A stretch of 64,000 nt of DNA, from the NCBI RefSeq assembly GCF_003862475.1, contig NZ_RRCO01000001.1, positions 1-64,000 of the forward strand. Reading direction: 5' to 3'. Each line of letters opens with the position of its first letter. Position 1 is the stretch's first letter. The notes beneath the pieces were generated by a model, which worked only from the letters and a program-made list of their open reading frames with translations, was not told the DNA's origin and ran no database searches. Positions 1 through 8,520 of the stretch are shown one piece after another. The translations under genes and the position numbers were made by a program. The stretch comes from Lachnoanaerobaculum gingivalis (GTDB lineage: Bacteria; Bacillota; Clostridia; Lachnospirales; Lachnospiraceae).

Positions 1-120
1 TTTCATCAAGTGAAAAATGCATCTGAAATCTCATCGATTATTATTAAAATAATCAAGTTATTTTCAGGGTTGTGTGTACTGTTTAATCTTAAATTATCAA
101 GGTTCATATCGCTTCGCTGT
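1..120 (-). other. Probable rRNA operon leader (continues left of the window)
   Basis: Non-coding stretch read leftward, downstream of three tandem strong promoters. It begins with a 15-nt inverted repeat at about 107-121 (GCTGTTT, one base, AAACAGC) and then contains a GAACCTTGATAATT segment resembling the boxA-like antitermination element that precedes 16S rRNA in Firmicutes. No reading frame is seen. The 16S gene itself is not in the window, so the rRNA assignment is an inference from promoter strength, tandem spacing and the leader. Confidence 0.55.
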
Positions 121-136
121 TTGAAACAGCTTAGCT

Positions 137-165
137 ATTATATCAAGCTTATTTCATCTTGTCAA
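137..165 (-). promoter_or_regulatory. Promoter P3, rRNA-type tandem array
   Basis: Read on the minus strand this is TTGACA, 17 bases, TATAAT: a perfect sigma-A consensus. The -35 lies at 160-165 and the -10 at 137-142. It shares the segment GTTGACAAGATG with P2, indicating duplication. Confidence 0.85.
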
Positions 166-231
166 CAACTTTTTTAAAAAGTTGTTTCAGATTATTCCAA
201 GCTATTTTTGCTCTTTTCAAGCAACTCAGAT

Positions 232-260
232 ATAATATCATCAATTCAACATCTTGTCAA
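232..260 (-). promoter_or_regulatory. Promoter P2, rRNA-type tandem array
   Basis: Minus-strand TTGACA (255-260), 17 bases, TATTAT (232-237). It lies 95 bp upstream of P3 and has the same GTTGACAAGATG -35 context. Confidence 0.85.
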
Positions 261-328
261 CTACAATTTAAATTATTTTTAAGTTATTCTGACGTTTGAA
301 TTAAGTCCTCTGCAAAAGCAGTGTATTT

Positions 329-357
329 ATTATACTTTTTCATATTTCCAAAGTCAA
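329..357 (-). promoter_or_regulatory. Promoter P1, rRNA-type tandem array
   Basis: Minus-strand TTGACT (352-357), 17 bases, TATAAT (329-334). It is the most upstream of three tandem promoters with -10 boxes about 95-97 bp apart. Confidence 0.82.
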
Positions 358-377
358 GTTACTTTTTTTAAAAAATT

Positions 378-430
378 ACAAAAAAACAGCTACAGTTTCG
401 AATTCATTTTTATATTCCAAACTGTAGCCG
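378..430 (-). terminator. Intrinsic terminator after the RNA ligase gene
   Basis: Inverted repeat GCTACAGTTT (389-398) / AAACTGTAGC (419-428), followed on the minus strand by a run of T. It lies just past the stop codon of the ligase gene and insulates it from the rRNA-type promoters. Confidence 0.85.
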
Positions 431-454
431 TCTCAGATTTATAAAAGCGGTTTA

Positions 455-1483
455 CTACTCTTTCAAAAGATAATCATTATTTATAACTTTCATAGACAGC
501 GGACCTGCTATGGTATTCGAATACACAGCTTCAATCGGTCTTATTACGATACCTTCCTTATTCTTCCCTGAAGCATACTTTCCCTTCGCTCTCTCCAAAA
601 GTTCATCAACACTTTTATACTTAAACTCTTCTTCCACTTCCTCTACAGGCACCATATTTAAACCCAGAAGCTTGCATATCTCCTCAGTCTTATACATGGA
701 AAGTCTTGTATTGGTTTTCATATCTGTTACTGTAAATACATACCACTCAGGTTCTGTCAGCTTCAACCTGTTTTTTTGAATACCCGGTCCGCAAAATTCA
801 CCCTGAATTGCTATATTATCAAGATTATTTTCTTTTAATCTCTCTTCTATACTATGCTTATGTGCATATTTCCACATATCACATTTATCATCATCTGCAT
901 ATTCATAGTTTCTTCCGCATACACCGAAATGATCGCCGCTCTTATACATTGTCACACTGCATCCGTCCATTTTGGTAGTTATGTAATATCCCTTTACAGA
1001 TTTAAACTCCTCTATTAACTCAGGATATGACTGCACTCTAAGCTCGTCGGTTTTTGAGATTTCACTCGGAAACTCTGCAATAACAGTACCGTCATTGCTT
1101 ACTCTCTCCTCTATCTCCCATTTCCTTATTCCAAGAAGTTCGGTTACATCATCACCTATTTCATATTTACCTTCAGGAAGTATTTCTAAAGGTTGTACCA
1201 ATCCCTGTGATATCTGTCCTCTGAATTTCATGGTTTTCAGCCTGAATCCTGCTCCCATTATTTCATTCTCTTTAAAGCTGCTTGCTCGGAGGAATTCAAA
1301 AAGTTCGCATACAGGAAGGAATGAATCCACTTCCATATATACACATTTATCCCCTATACTGAATTGACCTTTGTTAGCTACACATTGCCACCCCAATACA
1401 TGTACACATTCTATCTTTTCAGCACCCTCTATAGGCGTGATATTATGTACATACTGTATGGATGCCAGTTTTCTTTTTCCCAT
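455..1483 (-). CDS. RNA ligase, DraRnl (DRB0094/Rnl5) family
   Basis: The 342-residue protein has the layout of the Deinococcus RNA ligase family: an N-terminal OB-like domain (about 1-110) followed by a nucleotidyltransferase domain. The adenylated lysine sits in the KMDG motif at residue 171. A motif IV-like EGIVIRP and a motif V-like lysine (SMKVIN) occur near the C-terminus. Family members seal RNA 3'-OH ends in nicked duplexes using ATP, which suggests RNA repair, but the physiological substrate is unknown. The start is supported by GAGGTG nine bases upstream of the ATG. The gene stands alone, with its own terminator, next to a probable rRNA operon; no RtcB-like or PNK-like partner is nearby. 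Confidence 0.88.
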   Translation of the reverse strand: MGKRKLASIQYVHNITPIEGAEKIECVHVLGWQCVANKGQFSIGDKCVYMEVDSFLPVCELFEFLRASSFKENEIMGAGFRLKTMKFRGQISQGLVQPLEILPEGKYEIGDDVTELLGIRKWEIEERVSNDGTVIAEFPSEISKTDELRVQSYPELIEEFKSVKGYYITTKMDGCSVTMYKSGDHFGVCGRNYEYADDDKCDMWKYAHKHSIEERLKENNLDNIAIQGEFCGPGIQKNRLKLTEPEWYVFTVTDMKTNTRLSMYKTEEICKLLGLNMVPVEEVEEEFKYKSVDELLERAKGKYASGKNKEGIVIRPIEAVYSNTIAGPLSMKVINNDYLLKE

Positions 1484-1548
1484 TTTTCACCTCAACAAAA
1501 TAAAACTTTTCTTTATACTCATTCTATCATAAATATTTCCGTTTTTCA

Positions 1549-2412
1549 TTATACTTGTAGTATACTTCCCTTTTCAGGTGGAAATATCGGTGAAACAATA
1601 TCAATATCCGGATTCATTTCCTTTATCGTTTTCATTATAAACTCTGACTTAAAGACTCCTCCTATATAACTTAACTTTATTTTATTATCGAATTTTTTAC
1701 TTAGTGCTTTTATATGTAGGGTTATTTCTCTTGCCGCTTTTTCAAATATAATCTTTATACTTTCACAGCTATAGATATATTTTGATACCTCCGCTGCAAG
1801 ACCTGCTATATGTTCTCTTGTGAAATCGCTCGTTGCTATATCATTGACACTATTCATCTTAAAATATTCAAGTACCAGATCATATATCTTGCTTTTTTTA
1901 TTTCTTCCGTCAGATTCTTTTAAAGCTTTTGATATAATCTCTCTGCCTATGCTGTATGCACTGCCCTCGTCACCATACCTGTATCCGAATCCGCCACACC
2001 TGTATGTATTCTCACCTATCTTTGCAAGTCCTATACTTCCGGTACCTGCAATTATAAGTATTCCGTCATCTCCTCCAAGTGCACCGAGCATTGCGGCGTA
2101 GGCATCAGAATAGAGCCTAAACTCTTTAAATACTGACGAAAACTCATCTTCAAGCTTTTTTCTGTAATCCTTATTTATACCATATCCGCCAAGGCCTGCT
2201 CCCACCTTTAAATCATAATCACAGTCTTTTATATTAATAAGCAGCTTTTCTCTCGCCTCGGTAAGAATAGATACCGCTTCTTTAAAACTTGTCTGTGCAG
2301 GGTGGATTGTAGGCATTAAAACAGATGCTATACTGTTTTTATCACTGTCAAACAGTATAAAATTTGTCTTGGTTCCTCCACCGTCTATTCCGATGTAATA
2401 AGTATTTTTCAT
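1549..2412 (-). CDS. BadF/BadG-type amino-sugar kinase (GlcNAc/MurNAc kinase, MurK-like)
   Basis: The 287-residue protein belongs to the BadF/BadG/BcrA/BcrD ASKHA kinase family: phosphate-1 loop DGGGTKT at residues 10-16, a GTGSIG loop, and GGFGYRYGDEGSA typical of N-acetylglucosamine kinases. Clostridium MurK of this family phosphorylates both MurNAc and GlcNAc. As last gene of the operon it most likely phosphorylates GlcNAc released by MupG, giving GlcNAc-6-P. The ATG at 2412 overlaps the TGA of the upstream gene (TGATG), implying translational coupling. A longer frame reaches 2451, but those residues lie inside the MupG coding region and have no ribosome binding site of their own. Confidence 0.85.
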   Translation of the reverse strand: MKNTYYIGIDGGGTKTNFILFDSDKNSIASVLMPTIHPAQTSFKEAVSILTEAREKLLINIKDCDYDLKVGAGLGGYGINKDYRKKLEDEFSSVFKEFRLYSDAYAAMLGALGGDDGILIIAGTGSIGLAKIGENTYRCGGFGYRYGDEGSAYSIGREIISKALKESDGRNKKSKIYDLVLEYFKMNSVNDIATSDFTREHIAGLAAEVSKYIYSCESIKIIFEKAAREITLHIKALSKKFDNKIKLSYIGGVFKSEFIMKTIKEMNPDIDIVSPIFPPEKGSILQV

Positions 2413-3509
2413 CATACTTCCTTTGATTCCTTCATTGCAAACTTCTGCCATGGCCTTATATAATCAAGCAAAAACAGCTCATCTTTATCAATATGCCCGA
2501 CCACGGAGCTCATTCCCGAATTTCCCATATCGCTTAGAGCAATCTGCAGTTCTCCCGCATAATGACCGTAAAGTGAGCTTTCAATTATAATATCACCTCT
2601 TTTTATAGGTGCAGGATTTATCACTTCAAACTTTTCGCCCTTATACTTTACCCTTGAAGCTGTCGATCTGATAAAATTATCCGATTTATCGCCTCTGTTA
2701 AAATGCATTTCTTTTAAAACTATAGTTCTTTCAAGTTTTGGAAGCTCAGGTAGTAATTCCACATCAAAGCAAACTCTGTCAAGTGGAATGCTTTTTATCT
2801 TTTCAATTTCTTCATCCGTCGGATAGCAGTTTGAAATAATGATATCGTCAATGTCATACATTGCAATCATATGCTTTAATTGCTTATCAATACTCATATT
2901 TCTGTGCATTTCTAAAGTCGGAAGACCGAAATCTGTAGGCCATGGACCAAATGATCCTTCACTTCTTGTGGTAATAAATGCCGCAGTATTCAAGCCATAT
3001 TTTTTAAATCTTTTTGTACAGCTTTTAAAGAAATCAAGTCCAAGTCCGCTGTAATTATGCGGATAAAAGTTATGACAACCGTATAGATTGTATCTGTTCG
3101 GCTCATAATTCATTATCGTATCAATAGTTGAAACATCGTTTGACATATTTATCTCTATCTTAAGACCATATTCGTTGAAAGTCATCAAAGACTCTTCCAA
3201 TCCTGTAAATCCTATGTCAAGTCTCAGACCGTCAGCACCTATTTCCTTGAAGAAAGTAAGGTCCTTATAAGAAATATCAAGCTTACTAAAAACCGCCGGT
3301 GATACATCCACTATTATTTCAAACCCCAGACTTTTTGCATAAAGGTTAATTTCTCTAAAATCATGTATTATCTCTTCTTTTGATTTATTCACTGATAAAA
3401 GACATGAGAAAATACGAGAAAAGCCGGAAAATCCGGCTTTCTTAATATATTCAATAATATTTTCCACACTGTCTTTTTCAGGATAAATTGATATCCCAAG
3501 TCTACGCAT
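2412..3509 (-). CDS. mupG: DUF871 protein, MupG-like 6-phospho-N-acetylmuramidase
   Basis: The 365-residue protein has the DUF871 architecture: a TIM-barrel N-terminal domain (starting RRLGISIYPE, to about 240) and a cyclophilin-like C-terminal domain (about 250-360, including SSLYGHYAGELQIAL). Staphylococcus aureus MupG of this family cleaves MurNAc-6-P-GlcNAc into MurNAc-6-P and GlcNAc. The adjacent murQ, PTS and amino-sugar kinase genes match that pathway. Start ATG at 3509 is preceded by AAAGGAGAG. Substrate specificity is inferred from family and context. Confidence 0.82.
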   Translation of the reverse strand: MRRLGISIYPEKDSVENIIEYIKKAGFSGFSRIFSCLLSVNKSKEEIIHDFREINLYAKSLGFEIIVDVSPAVFSKLDISYKDLTFFKEIGADGLRLDIGFTGLEESLMTFNEYGLKIEINMSNDVSTIDTIMNYEPNRYNLYGCHNFYPHNYSGLGLDFFKSCTKRFKKYGLNTAAFITTRSEGSFGPWPTDFGLPTLEMHRNMSIDKQLKHMIAMYDIDDIIISNCYPTDEEIEKIKSIPLDRVCFDVELLPELPKLERTIVLKEMHFNRGDKSDNFIRSTASRVKYKGEKFEVINPAPIKRGDIIIESSLYGHYAGELQIALSDMGNSGMSSVVGHIDKDELFLLDYIRPWQKFAMKESKEV

Positions 3510-3538
3510 AACTCTCCTTTATATTGTTACGTAAAATA

Positions 3539-4885
3539 TTATGCAGCAACATCACTTTCTTCCTGCTTCTTTAAATCAGCATCATACTTGTTAAAGAACG
3601 GAAGGTAAATAAGTATTGAAAGAATTATCAAAAGTACATTTAATATAAGTGCTCTGATATCTCCGTTTGTTGCAAGGAATGCGCCTATAGGTCCCGGCAA
3701 AGTCCAAGGCACTGATGCCACCACCCTGTTTACAAGTCCAAGCTCTGTTGCAATCCATGCAATTACAGCACAAATAATAGGATTTAAAACAAAAGGTATC
3801 AAAAGTACAGGGTTAAGGATTATAGGGCATCCGAAAATCATCGGTTCGTTAATATTAAATAATGCCGGTACAAATGCTACCTTACCAAGTGTCTTGCCAT
3901 ACTGTGATCTTGATCTTAAAAGCAACAAAATTGCAAGTCCTATAGTTGTTCCTGAACCTCCGATGTAAATAAACCACTGATAGAAAGGCTCCGGAGCAAT
4001 ATTAGGAATAGCCATTCCTGCCGCAAATGCATTTGAGTTCTGCTCAAGAAGCATTAACCAAACAGGTCTTGTAAGACTTCCTACTACACTGCTTCCATGT
4101 ATACCGAAGCACCAGAAAAATGAATCCAGGAATGTAAGAAGCAATACTGAAGGAAGTGTATCCGCAACATTTACTATAGGTCTGATAATAGAACCTACGA
4201 TATCATGAACCTTTATACCGAGCCACATTGTGACTGTTGAGAAAAGAAGAAGAATGATAACTGTAGGTGTAAGTGCTTCAAAACTTCTTGCAACAGATGC
4301 AGGAACCTGCTCAGGCATTCTGATTTTGAATCCTGACTTTTGTGTAAACCTGTAAATCTCCACAGCAATAAATGCTGAAATAATACCTACAAACATACCG
4401 TCCGAACCTATATATGACATTTTAAGATGCCATCCGTCAGGAATAGCCTTGATATAATCCGCCAAAGCCTGATTGTTTGCAGCAAGGCTTTGAATTTCTT
4501 CACTTGCCTCAGGAAGTGATACAGGTACAACTGTCAACAAAAACGCAAGCTCTGAAAGAATAGCTCCTGAAAGTCCGTCCAAGTCATAACTCTTAGCCAA
4601 TGAAAATCCTATTCCGAATACTGCATACAATGTCATAATATACATTGCCATACGATACGGAAGCAGGATTCTACCTGCATTAGCCTTAATAAACTGTGCA
4701 ATACCCCAGCTTGCCGGCATCTGGTTCGGTAAGAACGCAATTACCAGGAAAAGTGAACTTACTACTACAATCGGCAAAGTAGCGATAATACCGTCTCTTA
4801 TAGCTCGCAAATGCCTTTGTTCACTGAGTTTTGCCATTGGTGTACTTAGATTCTTATCTAAGAATGCAGCAATTTTGTCAAACAT
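3539..4885 (-). CDS. PTS EIIC, lactose/cellobiose (CelB) family
   Basis: A 448-residue integral membrane permease with about ten hydrophobic segments. The N-terminus (FDKIAAFLDKNLSTPMAKL) is typical of CelB/LacE EIIC domains. It forms the transport channel and works with the separate IIB and IIA proteins of the same operon. Lac-family transporters take beta-linked disaccharides; here the neighbours MurQ and MupG point to a MurNAc-GlcNAc-type muropeptide sugar rather than cellobiose, although the GH1 enzyme leaves beta-glucosides possible. The start has AGGAGG nine bases upstream, within the end of the IIB gene. This differs from MurP, which belongs to the glucose PTS family. Confidence 0.9.
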   Translation of the reverse strand: MFDKIAAFLDKNLSTPMAKLSEQRHLRAIRDGIIATLPIVVVSSLFLVIAFLPNQMPASWGIAQFIKANAGRILLPYRMAMYIMTLYAVFGIGFSLAKSYDLDGLSGAILSELAFLLTVVPVSLPEASEEIQSLAANNQALADYIKAIPDGWHLKMSYIGSDGMFVGIISAFIAVEIYRFTQKSGFKIRMPEQVPASVARSFEALTPTVIILLLFSTVTMWLGIKVHDIVGSIIRPIVNVADTLPSVLLLTFLDSFFWCFGIHGSSVVGSLTRPVWLMLLEQNSNAFAAGMAIPNIAPEPFYQWFIYIGGSGTTIGLAILLLLRSRSQYGKTLGKVAFVPALFNINEPMIFGCPIILNPVLLIPFVLNPIICAVIAWIATELGLVNRVVASVPWTLPGPIGAFLATNGDIRALILNVLLIILSILIYLPFFNKYDADLKKQEESDVAA

Positions 4886-4886
4886 T

Positions 4887-5198
4887 TTAATTACCTCCTG
4901 TTAACCCTTTCATCTGTGTATAAAGCTTAGGTCCACCCAGTGGTGAATAAGCCATAGGTTCAATAAGTGCACATGGAATATTCTGTGTATCTGCCGCAGC
5001 CTTGATATTATCAAATCTATGGCGAATTTGTGGTGCAACCATTACACAATTCCAACCGTTCTTTACCTCGTCATCAACAGCCTGAGTTCCTATTGCAAGA
5101 ACTTCAATATTTTCACCATGCTTTTCAGCCTCTTTCTTCAAGGCATTTACGGCAATGGTTGATGACATACCGCCCGAACAAACAAATAATACCTTCAT
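4887..5198 (-). CDS. PTS EIIB, lactose/cellobiose family
   Basis: A 103-residue cytoplasmic phosphocarrier. The phosphorylated cysteine is Cys7 in the motif FVCSGGMSS, the P-loop-like site of Lac/Cel IIB proteins. It passes phosphate from IIA to the incoming sugar at EIIC. It ends one base before the EIIC gene, whose ribosome binding site lies within its last codons. About 71 bp separate it from murQ. Confidence 0.93.
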   Translation of the reverse strand: MKVLFVCSGGMSSTIAVNALKKEAEKHGENIEVLAIGTQAVDDEVKNGWNCVMVAPQIRHRFDNIKAAADTQNIPCALIEPMAYSPLGGPKLYTQMKGLTGGN

Positions 5199-5269
5199 AT
5201 ATTACCTTCTTTCTAAACCCGATTTTGTATGAAATCGAATTTTAATATTTTTCAATAAATATTTTTTAA

Positions 5270-6184
5270 TCACTTATTATTTTTAAGCAATTTCTTTATC
5301 GTTGCACTGACATCAAGATTATTATTTTCCAAAGTTTCCTTAGCCTCATCGGCAGTCACAGATGCGATTCCCATAACTATGGCAACTTTGACATCATATC
5401 CTGATTCTTCCAAAAGCTTTTTTGATGTATCCTTATCTATTCCTGTAGCTTCACTTATTATATTCAAAGCCCTTACTCTAAGCTTTTCATTGGTTGTAGC
5501 CACATCTACCATAAGGTTTTGATATACCTTGCCTATCTTTACCATTGTAGTTGTGGAAATCATATTAAGGACCATCTTTTGTGCCGTACCGGCTTTCATT
5601 CTGGTTGAACCCGTTATCGCCTCGGCTCCTACAACCACTTCTATTTTTGCATCCGCATAATCGGATATCCCGGCTCCCTGTACACAGCTGACAGCTACCG
5701 TTTTACTACCCAGACTTCTTGCATACTCAAGGCCACCTATTACATAAGGAGTTCTACCGCTTGCTGCAAGTCCTACCAAAGTATCCCTTTCGTCAAGTTT
5801 AAGTTCCTTTAAATCATTAACGGCAAGTTCTTTGGAATCCTCCGCACCTTCAACAGCTTTTCTCATGGCCTTGTCACCTCCTGCCATGATACCTATCACC
5901 ATATCAAAAGGTACTCCGTAAGTCGGTGGACATTCACTGGCATCCAGAATTCCAAGTCTGCCGGATGTCCCGGCACCGATATAAATAAGTCTGCCACCTC
6001 TTTTTATACTTTTTACTGCAAAGTCCACCGCCTTTCCGATTTCCGGAATAACAGGCTCCACACAGTCTGCAACTTTTTTATCCTCTTGATTTATTTTCTC
6101 AATGATTTCTACTGTGGAAAGTTCGTCAAGATTCATCGTGTTAATATTTCTTTTTTCAGTATCCAATCTATCGAGACTTAACAC
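5270..6184 (-). CDS. murQ: N-acetylmuramic acid 6-phosphate etherase
   Basis: The 304-residue protein matches MurQ: N-terminal TEKRN...TMNLDELS, SIS-domain signature GAGTSGRLGILDASECPP, and GSTRMKAGTAQKM. It removes the lactyl ether from MurNAc-6-P, giving GlcNAc-6-P and D-lactate in the cytoplasm. A GTG start at 6184, with AAAGGAGAG upstream, overlaps the 3' end of the glycosidase gene by 17 bp. This is the anchor gene showing that the operon handles peptidoglycan amino sugars. Confidence 0.95.
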   Translation of the reverse strand: MLSLDRLDTEKRNINTMNLDELSTVEIIEKINQEDKKVADCVEPVIPEIGKAVDFAVKSIKRGGRLIYIGAGTSGRLGILDASECPPTYGVPFDMVIGIMAGGDKAMRKAVEGAEDSKELAVNDLKELKLDERDTLVGLAASGRTPYVIGGLEYARSLGSKTVAVSCVQGAGISDYADAKIEVVVGAEAITGSTRMKAGTAQKMVLNMISTTTMVKIGKVYQNLMVDVATTNEKLRVRALNIISEATGIDKDTSKKLLEESGYDVKVAIVMGIASVTADEAKETLENNNLDVSATIKKLLKNNK

Positions 6185-7616
6185 TTTCTCTCTCCTTTTC
6201 TATATAATCCTTGTAGAATTCAAAACTTTTCTTTTTATATCTTTTATAGCTTCCGTTTCCAAGATTGTCGGCATCGACATATACAACACCATATCTCTTA
6301 CTCATTTCCAAAGAACCGGCCGATACAATATCTATAATTCCCCAAAGCAAATATGCCAGACATTCCACTCCGTCATCGATTGCCAGCTTTATCTGTTCAA
6401 AATGGTCTTTCAGATATTCTATCCTATAATCATCATTTATAATATTACCTTCCAAAAGTACATCATTGTATCCGAAACTGTTTTCAGTAATCATTACAGG
6501 CTTTTTGTATCTGTCATAAATCTTGTTCATGGAAATTCTTATTCCGACAGGATCAATCTGCCATCCCCATTCATTTGCTTTTAAATAAGGATTCTTTGTA
6601 CTTACAACAAGATTTCCCGCTGTTTTTTCCATTTCTTTTGATGCACATACATTTGACTGATAGTATGAAAATCCGACAAAATCTGCCGTATTATTCCTTA
6701 ACAGCTCTTCATCTCCCGGTAGAAACTCCACTTTCACATTATTATCTCTAAAATACTTTTTCATGTAATACGGATACTCTCCGCCTGCCAATACATCTGT
6801 AAAGAACCATTGATTCACCTGTTCATATTGAAGTGTCTTTAACTGATCGAAAGGATTACATGAATATCCGTAATAGCAAAAACATGCTGCCATACATCCG
6901 AAACTTGCATCAAGCATTTTTCTTCCAAGCTCTATAACCTTTGTCGAAGCTATAAACTGATTGTGCAGTCCTGCAAATATGTCATTTAAATCGTATCCGC
7001 TTCCTTCTTTATTTTCATCTCTGAGAAGTCCAAGTCCGTTGAAAGGACTGAAAAAACCGGTATTTATCTCATTGAAAGGTACTACATAATCCAAGTACTT
7101 CCCGAATCTTTCAAATATTACTTTTGCATATTTTAAATACAAATCGACAAGCTTTCTGTTTTTCCAACCGCCATATTTTTCAACCAGTGCAAGCGGTAGC
7201 GCATAATGTGTAAGACTGAGATATATCTTAATACCCTTTTCTTTTAATTTTTTAAGAATATCCCCGTACATATTAAGAGCATCTTCATTCGGTTCTTCTT
7301 CTTCACCTGTCGGGAAAATTCTTGACCAGGCAATGGAAATTCTGTATATATCTATCCCAAGTTCAGATAAATACTCTATATCTTCATCAATATGGGCAAG
7401 CCCTTCACTTCCCCTTCTTCCCGGGAAGAAGTCACCGTCTTTCGGATTTTTTGCTCTTTCTATATCGGCTTTTGTTAAAAGTCTTGTAGAGGTAGTCGCA
7501 TTATCTGTTCGCTTTATATATCTTCTGCAGTCTTGAGTATCCATACCCTTATCAAAAAGAGTAAACCCTCCTTCATATTGGCTTGAGGCACTTGCACCTC
7601 CCCATAGCATTCTCAT
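6168..7616 (-). CDS. GH1 6-phospho-beta-glycosidase (BglA-like)
   Basis: A 482-residue family GH1 enzyme. The acid/base glutamate is E183 in PFNEIN and the nucleophile is E378 in ITENSFG. The SKRYG motif near residue 445 carries the residues that bind the 6-phosphate of PTS-imported sugars in 6-phospho-beta-glucosidases. It hydrolyses a phosphorylated beta-disaccharide in the cytoplasm. Both active-site motifs deviate slightly (PFNEIN for TFNEIN; ENS for ENG), so a substrate other than cellobiose-6-P is possible. It lies between the regulator and murQ. Start ATG has AAAGGAAG upstream. Confidence 0.9.
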   Translation of the reverse strand: MRMLWGGASASSQYEGGFTLFDKGMDTQDCRRYIKRTDNATTSTRLLTKADIERAKNPKDGDFFPGRRGSEGLAHIDEDIEYLSELGIDIYRISIAWSRIFPTGEEEEPNEDALNMYGDILKKLKEKGIKIYLSLTHYALPLALVEKYGGWKNRKLVDLYLKYAKVIFERFGKYLDYVVPFNEINTGFFSPFNGLGLLRDENKEGSGYDLNDIFAGLHNQFIASTKVIELGRKMLDASFGCMAACFCYYGYSCNPFDQLKTLQYEQVNQWFFTDVLAGGEYPYYMKKYFRDNNVKVEFLPGDEELLRNNTADFVGFSYYQSNVCASKEMEKTAGNLVVSTKNPYLKANEWGWQIDPVGIRISMNKIYDRYKKPVMITENSFGYNDVLLEGNIINDDYRIEYLKDHFEQIKLAIDDGVECLAYLLWGIIDIVSAGSLEMSKRYGVVYVDADNLGNGSYKRYKKKSFEFYKDYIEKERESVKSR

Positions 7617-7638
7617 TTTTTTACTTCCTTTAACAAAA

Positions 7639-8481
7639 TCATTCTCTAAGCTTCTTTATCAAATCTCTTGTAGCTTCAATATCTTCAAGAACTTCAGGAT
7701 AATGTCTGTGTGATATTGCAAGATAAATCATATCAAGTAAAGTAAGCGTTGTATTACGACTTGAAATTGCTCCAAGTCTCAACTCTCTCTCATCATGCGG
7801 AACACGAAGAGTTATATCACAGATTTTAGACAATTCATTCTTTCCGAAACAACAAATACCTATTGTCTTTGCCCCTGCTCTTTTTGCAATTTCGGCCACC
7901 AAAACAGTCTCCTTTGTATTTCCGCTATAACTTATGCAGACACAGGCATCTTCTTTTTTAATAAAATTCAAATTAACAAGTTGCAAATGTATATCATTAT
8001 TAAATACAACATCCTTACCTATTCTTGATAGCTTATAATTTACATCGTAACAAACTATACCGCTGGCCCCTACTCCGAACAGATATATTTTCCTTGCATT
8101 ATCTATTGCATCTATCGCCTCTTCAATAAGGCTTATATCCATCAGCGCATAAAGTTTTTCAATACTGTTAATAAGATTTATCTTATTTTTTTCAATAATA
8201 TCTTCAAGTTCGTCTTCGGGATGTATTATCTCACAACCTGTATAATCTTTATCCGAATCCAAATCTGCGGCCAATGCCAGCTTAAGCTGTTGAATACCGT
8301 CAAATTCCAGACTTTTTACAAATCTGATGACTGTAGCCGGTGATGTCTTCGTTATTGCCGCAATTGATTGTGTACTTAGATTTATAGCATCTTTATAATT
8401 ATCTATAAAATAATCCGCCACTCTTTGTTCCGACTTGGTCAATTTTGAATATTCCTCTTTGATTTGCAATACTATATCCAA
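7639..8481 (-). CDS. RpiR/MurR-family transcriptional regulator
   Basis: A 280-residue protein with an N-terminal RpiR helix-turn-helix (about 1-75; SIAAITKTSPATVIRFVKSL) and a C-terminal SIS sugar-phosphate-binding domain (about 120-250; YLFGVGASGIV). It probably senses MurNAc-6-P or a related phosphosugar and controls this operon. The start is TTG at 8481, chosen because GGAGG lies eight bases upstream. It is the second gene after the IIA gene and would be autoregulated. Confidence 0.9.
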   Translation of the reverse strand: MDIVLQIKEEYSKLTKSEQRVADYFIDNYKDAINLSTQSIAAITKTSPATVIRFVKSLEFDGIQQLKLALAADLDSDKDYTGCEIIHPEDELEDIIEKNKINLINSIEKLYALMDISLIEEAIDAIDNARKIYLFGVGASGIVCYDVNYKLSRIGKDVVFNNDIHLQLVNLNFIKKEDACVCISYSGNTKETVLVAEIAKRAGAKTIGICCFGKNELSKICDITLRVPHDERELRLGAISSRNTTLTLLDMIYLAISHRHYPEVLEDIEATRDLIKKLRE

Positions 8482-8520
8482 TGTATTACCTCCAAATTTT
8501 ATGGAACTCCTATATCAGTG

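Noticed and set aside
3591-3773. 60-residue Cys-rich minus-strand frame within the EIIC gene
   Set aside because: Alternative frame of a clear EIIC gene, with no ribosome binding site.
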